Assembly (NCBI GenBank): GCA_032124855.1
Contig: JAQBCT010000080.1
Location: forward strand, 1-33,954
DNA from: DATJGR01 sp032124855
GTDB taxonomy: Bacteria > Pseudomonadota > Gammaproteobacteria > Pseudomonadales > Azotimanducaceae
DNA: 33,954 nucleotides
Reading direction: 5' to 3'
Shown one piece after another: positions 31,609 to 33,954 of the stretch. The stretch's first letter is position 1; the number at the start of each line of letters is the position of its first letter. The notes under the pieces were generated by a model. That model searched no databases. It saw only the letters and a program-made list of their open reading frames with translations, and had not been told where the DNA came from. The translations under genes were made by a program, and so were the position numbers.

Positions 31609-32265
31609 ATGCGTAAATCGCTGACCACCCTGTTCGCGTTGATCTGCACGCTTACCCTGGCGGCCTGTGCCACTGCGCCGGGCAAACCCGAGCTCAGCGA
31701 CAACCTGAGCTACGACGGCCTCGCCAAAGTGAAAAATCCGGCCGCGGGGGATGCCTGGATTCGACCCTATTTCACCCTCACCGGCTACACCAAGATCATG
31801 TTGGCGGGCGCGGGTATTCAGTATCGCCCGATCCCACGCAGCGATCGCGACCGGACTTTCCCCCTGACCGAAAAACAGCAGACGCGCCTGCGCGAAGTCG
31901 TTGGTGCGGCGTTCAAGACCGAGCTCGAGAAATCGACCCGGTTCCAGATTGTCACTGAGCCGGGTCCCGATGTTCTCACCATCTGGGGCGGGCTCATCGA
32001 CGTGGTGTCCTTCGTGCCACCCGAACCGAACAGCCGCGGTGGGATCTACTTGCGCAGCGTTGGAGAAGCCACGCTGGTGCTGGAAATACGCGACTCGGAG
32101 AGCAACGCGACGCTGGTTCGAGCGATCGATCGTCGCGCCGCGAACAACACGATGACGTTCAAGTCGAGTACGGTCAGCAACTGGTCGGAAGTGCAACGTC
32201 TGGCGCGCTCCTGGGCGACCACGCTGCGCGAGCGGCTCGACGGGGCAGCGGCGTGGGACGACTGA
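31609..32265 (+). CDS. DUF3313-like lipoprotein
   Basis: A 218-residue lipoprotein with signal MRKSLTTLFALICTLTLAAC and lipid-modified Cys20. The mature part has the pattern of DUF3313: LTGYTKIMLAGAGIQY after the N-terminus, a helix with LREVVGAAFKTELE, TEPGPDVLTIWGGLIDV, and a C-terminal strand-helix. Proteins of this kind are outer-membrane-anchored and of unknown function. GGAG lies before the ATG. The stop is 2 nt from the start of the next lipoprotein gene, so the two are co-translated. The longer frame from 31501 lacks a signal sequence at its start. Confidence 0.82.
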   Translation: MRKSLTTLFALICTLTLAACATAPGKPELSDNLSYDGLAKVKNPAAGDAWIRPYFTLTGYTKIMLAGAGIQYRPIPRSDRDRTFPLTEKQQTRLREVVGAAFKTELEKSTRFQIVTEPGPDVLTIWGGLIDVVSFVPPEPNSRGGIYLRSVGEATLVLEIRDSESNATLVRAIDRRAANNTMTFKSSTVSNWSEVQRLARSWATTLRERLDGAAAWDD

Positions 32266-32267
32266 CG

Positions 32268-32879
32268 ATGCGTCTCGGGCTGGGCATGGCGATCGGCTTT
32301 TTGCTGGCTGCCTGCTCATCCCACGCACCCTCTGCAGCGCAAGCCGAAACGGCCGCAACACCGCATGTGCTGATCGTGGGGCTCGCGCGCAATCCCAACT
32401 ACCGCGTGAGATTCGAAGACGCGCTTGCGACCCAGCTCACGCGCGGTGGATTCATCGCATCCACGAGCTACGACGAACTGAACGAAGTGAGCAGCATCGA
32501 TGCGGCGTCGTTGCGCGCGCTGGCGTCGCGGCGCGACGCGACACTCGTCGCCGTGATACGCCCCGTGGATGCCGATGGTCCGGCTAGCGATGCACTCAGC
32601 GCCAGCAATCGCGCTCGCTACTTCGAGACGTTCGTGAATGCGGCCATTGCGGAGATGCCGCAACTGCACGCCAACGATCACATCATGTTGTCTACACATG
32701 TCTACCATCTGCCGAGCAATCAGCTGATCTGGGGAGGCATGTCGTGGACATTCCAGGTCAACAATATCGACCGGTTGATTCGCGACGCCAGTACCCTGAT
32801 CGCGCAGAACATGATTGCGGCGTACCAGCAGGTTCAGTCGATGCGCGCCAACGGCGTCGATGTTCTCGCCGGCGACTAG
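32268..32879 (+). CDS. Lipoprotein of unknown function
   Basis: A 203-residue lipoprotein with signal MRLGLGMAIGFLLAAC and Cys16. The mature part is alpha/beta: HVLIVGLARNPNYRVRFEDALATQL early on, alternating strands, and an LIWGGMSWTFQV segment followed by a helix of about 30 residues. I do not recognise the family; the layout of strand, helix and LIWGG strand is common in small lipoproteins that resemble TolB-N-type or DUF4136-type domains. ATG 32268 is chosen over GTG 32253 because the signal peptide begins there. It is in one transcript with the DUF3313-like gene, and the two lipoproteins may act as partners. Confidence 0.75.
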   Translation: MRLGLGMAIGFLLAACSSHAPSAAQAETAATPHVLIVGLARNPNYRVRFEDALATQLTRGGFIASTSYDELNEVSSIDAASLRALASRRDATLVAVIRPVDADGPASDALSASNRARYFETFVNAAIAEMPQLHANDHIMLSTHVYHLPSNQLIWGGMSWTFQVNNIDRLIRDASTLIAQNMIAAYQQVQSMRANGVDVLAGD

Positions 32880-32956
32880 CCAGATCCCTCGCACCTGGAC
32901 CCATGCGGGGGTAGCATTCGAGGCCGCGAAATTTTCCAGACAATGGGGGGATACAA

Positions 32957-33913
32957 GTGATCTACGACAGCATTCTCGACACCATCGGTAACACGCCAAT
33001 CGTGCGATTGAATCGGACCGCACCGGACGGCGTGACGATCTACGTGAAGGTGGAATCATTCAATCCAATGGCTTCGGTGAAGGACCGTTTAGCCTTCGCC
33101 ATCATCAAAGATGCGCGTGATTCCGGCGCATTGAAGGAAGGCCAGACCGTGGTGGAGGCAACCTCGGGCAACACCGGCATTGCGCTCGCCATGGTGTGCG
33201 CGGTGTACGGCCATCCGTTCGTCGCAACCATGGCTGAATCGTTTTCGGTGGAGCGACGCAAGCTGATGCGCGCGCTGGGCGCGAAGGTGATTCTGACGCC
33301 CGCGGCGGAGCGCGGTTCGGGCATGGTGCGCAGGGCCGAGGAATTGGCGAAGCAGCACGGCTGGTTTCTGGCGCGACAGTTCGAAAATCCGGCGAATCCG
33401 GCATTTCATCGCAATACCACGGCACCGGAAATTCTTCGCGATTTCGCCGGCAAGCGATTGGACTACTGGGTCACGGGGTGGGGCACGGGCGGCACGCTGA
33501 CGGGTGTTGGCGAGATGCTGAAGGTGGCGCGGCCCGAAGTGAAGGTGATCGCTGCCGAACCCGCTGGCGCCGCAATGCTGTCCGGCAACGAGTGGAAACC
33601 ACACAAGATTCAGGGCTGGACGCCTGACTTCATCCCTGGCGTATTGAATCGCGATGTCTGCGACGAGATCGTTCCGGTCGACGACATCGTCGCGCGCGAT
33701 ACCGCGCTGCATCTCGCGCGCAAGGAGGGGATCTTCGTCGGCATCTCCGCCGGCGCCACACTGGCAGCCGCGTTGCAAGTCGCTAAACGCGCGCCGAAGG
33801 GCGCCGTGATGGTGGTGATGCTGCCGGACACGGGTGAGCGCTATATTTCAACGATCCTCTTCGACGGCATCATCGAGGGCTCGGACGACGAGTGGCTGGC
33901 TGGTCTGGCTTGA
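32957..33913 (+). CDS. cysK: Cysteine synthase (O-acetylserine sulfhydrylase)
   Basis: A 318-residue PLP enzyme of the cysteine synthase family, which joins O-acetylserine and sulfide to make cysteine in the cytosol. The PLP lysine is Lys42 in MASVKDR. The substrate loop is TSGNTG (69-74), the phosphate-binding loop is GWGTGGTLTG, and the C-terminal PDTGERYIST is typical. The length fits CysK (310-323). CysM-type enzymes are a little shorter, but the two are hard to separate by eye. The start is GTG 32957 with a G-run (32945-32950) as ribosome binding site. It lies 77 nt after the lipoprotein gene and is probably transcribed separately. Confidence 0.94.
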   Translation: MIYDSILDTIGNTPIVRLNRTAPDGVTIYVKVESFNPMASVKDRLAFAIIKDARDSGALKEGQTVVEATSGNTGIALAMVCAVYGHPFVATMAESFSVERRKLMRALGAKVILTPAAERGSGMVRRAEELAKQHGWFLARQFENPANPAFHRNTTAPEILRDFAGKRLDYWVTGWGTGGTLTGVGEMLKVARPEVKVIAAEPAGAAMLSGNEWKPHKIQGWTPDFIPGVLNRDVCDEIVPVDDIVARDTALHLARKEGIFVGISAGATLAAALQVAKRAPKGAVMVVMLPDTGERYISTILFDGIIEGSDDEWLAGLA

Positions 33914-33919
33914 GAGGTG

Positions 33920-33954
33920 GGATTGTGGGAGGGGCTGTAGGAGGGGCTTCAGCC
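33920..33954. repeat. REP-like repeat at the window edge (partial)
   Basis: After the cysK stop the sequence reads GTGGGAGGGGCT, then GTAGGAGGGGCTTCAGCC, up to the edge. Two near-identical GGAGGGGCT units occur 14 nt apart. The second resembles the GTAGGAGCGGCTTCAGCC-type repetitive extragenic palindromes known from Xanthomonadaceae and other gammaproteobacteria. The matching half of the palindrome would lie beyond the window. Confidence 0.45.

Noticed and set aside
1..33954. tRNA, rRNA, CRISPR, prophage or insertion sequence
   Set aside because: I looked through the intergenic gaps on both strands and found no cloverleaf, spaced direct repeats, integrase or transposase.

Overview
The window reads as about 34 kb of chromosome from a GC-rich Gram-negative bacterium, most likely a gammaproteobacterium. 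The evidence is an OprI/Lpp-type alanine-zipper lipoprotein, an OmpA-family protein with thrombospondin-type-3 calcium repeats, a patatin fused to a BamA-like barrel, several lipobox proteins, and DeaD and RsgA of proteobacterial type. The exact lineage is inferred, not proven. Coding density is very high and no stretch longer than about 270 bases lacks a gene. I saw no tRNA, rRNA, CRISPR array, prophage or insertion sequence. The right edge holds a short repeat resembling the REP-like elements of related genomes.

Layout, left to right. (1) 1-2816: 3' end of a selenium-binding-protein/methanethiol-oxidase gene overlapping a SCO1/SenC copper-chaperone gene, then a convergent MFS exporter. (2) 3004-6036: housekeeping DeaD RNA helicase and RsgA GTPase. 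(3) 6056-9292: a YvlD-type membrane protein coupled to a HAD-fold lipoprotein, divergent from an SLC13/TrkA-C permease. (4) 9358-11693: an unknown gene with an in-frame TGA, then a coupled pair of periplasmic metallo-beta-lactamase-fold hydrolase and NYN-domain ribonuclease-like protein. (5) 11781-15165: a glutathione transferase, a coupled pair of 2-oxoglutarate oxygenase (BesD-like fold, but HxD) and DMSP-lyase-like cupin, the OprI-like lipoprotein, and an L,D-transpeptidase. (6) 15433-19979: a lysine-2,3-aminomutase-like radical SAM enzyme followed tightly by two different D-Ala-D-Ala-ligase-like ATP-grasp enzymes and an acyl-CoA dehydrogenase. (7) 20061-23303: an OmpA-family gene with an amber codon at codon 3, an orphan encapsulated-ferritin-type protein, and a PhzS-like flavin monooxygenase coupled to a YdiI/MenI-like thioesterase. 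(8) 23375-27505: a LytS/LytTR two-component pair, an enoyl-CoA hydratase/isomerase and a beta-CASP nuclease. (9) 27526-33913: a VIT1-type iron/manganese transporter with ferritin-like N-terminus, a patatin/BamA protein, a small periplasmic helical protein, two lipoproteins and cysteine synthase.

The best candidate for an undescribed system is the operon at 15433-19979. A KamA-family enzyme that keeps the residues expected for L-lysine (Asp363, Asp400, PLP-Lys407) lies one nucleotide from a Ddl-like ligase, and a second, divergent ligase lies 35 nt further on. The simplest reading is synthesis of beta-lysine followed by ATP-dependent ligation into a small peptide or conjugate. A second candidate is the oxygenase plus cupin pair at 12440-13835. 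Other points of interest are a SCO protein with CX5C instead of CX3C beside the methanethiol oxidase, an encapsulated-ferritin homologue with neither shell gene nor targeting peptide, and two genes with stop codons shortly after a plausible start.
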